From DATBED01 sp036276195 (GTDB lineage Bacteria; Patescibacteriota; Saccharimonadia; Saccharimonadales; UBA4665): DNA of 32,733 nt. Below are positions 32,613 to 32,733 of this stretch, one piece after another (the first letter of the stretch is position 1; each line of letters starts with the position of its first letter). A model generated the notes under the pieces. The model ran no database searches, was not told the origin of the DNA, and saw only the letters and a list, made by a program, of their open reading frames with translations. The translations under genes and the position numbers were made by a program. Location of the stretch: assembly GCA_036276195.1 (NCBI GenBank), contig DATBED010000060.1, positions 1 to 32,733 of the forward strand, given 5' to 3'.

Positions 32613-32733
32613 AAAGGAGGTAATCCATCCGCACGTTCCCGTACGGATACCTTGTTACGACTTAACCCCAATCATCTCCCCTACCTTAGGGCCAGGCAAG
32701 CTGGCACGTCAGGTATTGGCGACTTTCATGGTT
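32613..32733 (-). rRNA. rrs: 16S ribosomal RNA, 3' end (partial)
   Basis: Read on the minus strand the segment contains AAGTCGTAACAAGGTATCC, the helix-45 region, and ends GGATTACCTCCTTTCT with an intact anti-Shine-Dalgarno. Most of the gene lies beyond the right edge. The helix-44 tip upstream of the universal motif is short compared with E. coli. The exact mature 3' end is uncertain by a few bases. No tRNA or 23S follows on this strand inside the window. Confidence 0.95.

Overview
The window looks like part of a Candidate Phyla Radiation genome, most likely Saccharibacteria (TM7). The evidence is the very long secreted fibre proteins of a CPR type, the dense and overlapping gene packing, TGA used as a normal stop, and the 3' end of a 16S gene with a CPR-like tail. 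No phylogeny could be run, so the phylum is a moderate-confidence inference.

Layout. 1-569: end of a VapBC-type toxin-antitoxin module. 685-5394 (+): a 1,569-residue membrane-anchored fibre with two beta-propellers. 5633-12961 (-): seven exported proteins, comprising a PKD-domain membrane protein, a DUF916/WxL-interacting-like protein, four small beta-rich secreted proteins that end in the same strand motif (two are clear paralogues), and a membrane-anchored protein. 13003-13995 (+): a smaller membrane-anchored fibre whose C-terminal domain resembles that of the first fibre. 14251-20551 (-): a tightly overlapping seven-gene operon encoding three membrane/surface proteins followed by F1 alpha, gamma, beta and epsilon. 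20576-28291 (-): a giant 2,571-residue secreted fibre ending in a glycine-rich domain. 28715-28883 (+): tRNA-Ala and tRNA-Ile. 28956-29098: a 143-bp nested palindrome. 29138-29842 (+): a small secreted protein of unknown function. 29867-32335 (-): a secreted protein with DUF5648-like and PLL-like lectin repeats. 32613-32733 (-): the 3' end of 16S rRNA.

The strongest candidate for an undescribed system is the 14251-20565 operon. The F1 subunits are divergent: a non-standard alpha P-loop, a beta lacking the conserved adenine-pocket Tyr and the DELSEED sequence, an epsilon without its C-terminal helices, and an alpha without the usual delta-binding N-terminus. No a, b or delta gene is present. 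Their place is taken by three membrane proteins with extracellular domains. One of these ends in a two-helix hairpin with a GRNP loop resembling Fo subunit c, but without the ion-binding carboxylate. I infer an F1-like motor coupled to a surface apparatus, comparable in concept to the mycoplasma F1-like-X0 ATPases.

Five genes have a good -10 element only 7-8 nt before their ATG, which suggests leaderless mRNAs. The 16S gene is followed by a protein gene rather than tRNAs and 23S, and the Ala/Ile tRNAs lie about 4 kb away on the other strand, so the rRNA operon appears split (or the contig is misjoined).
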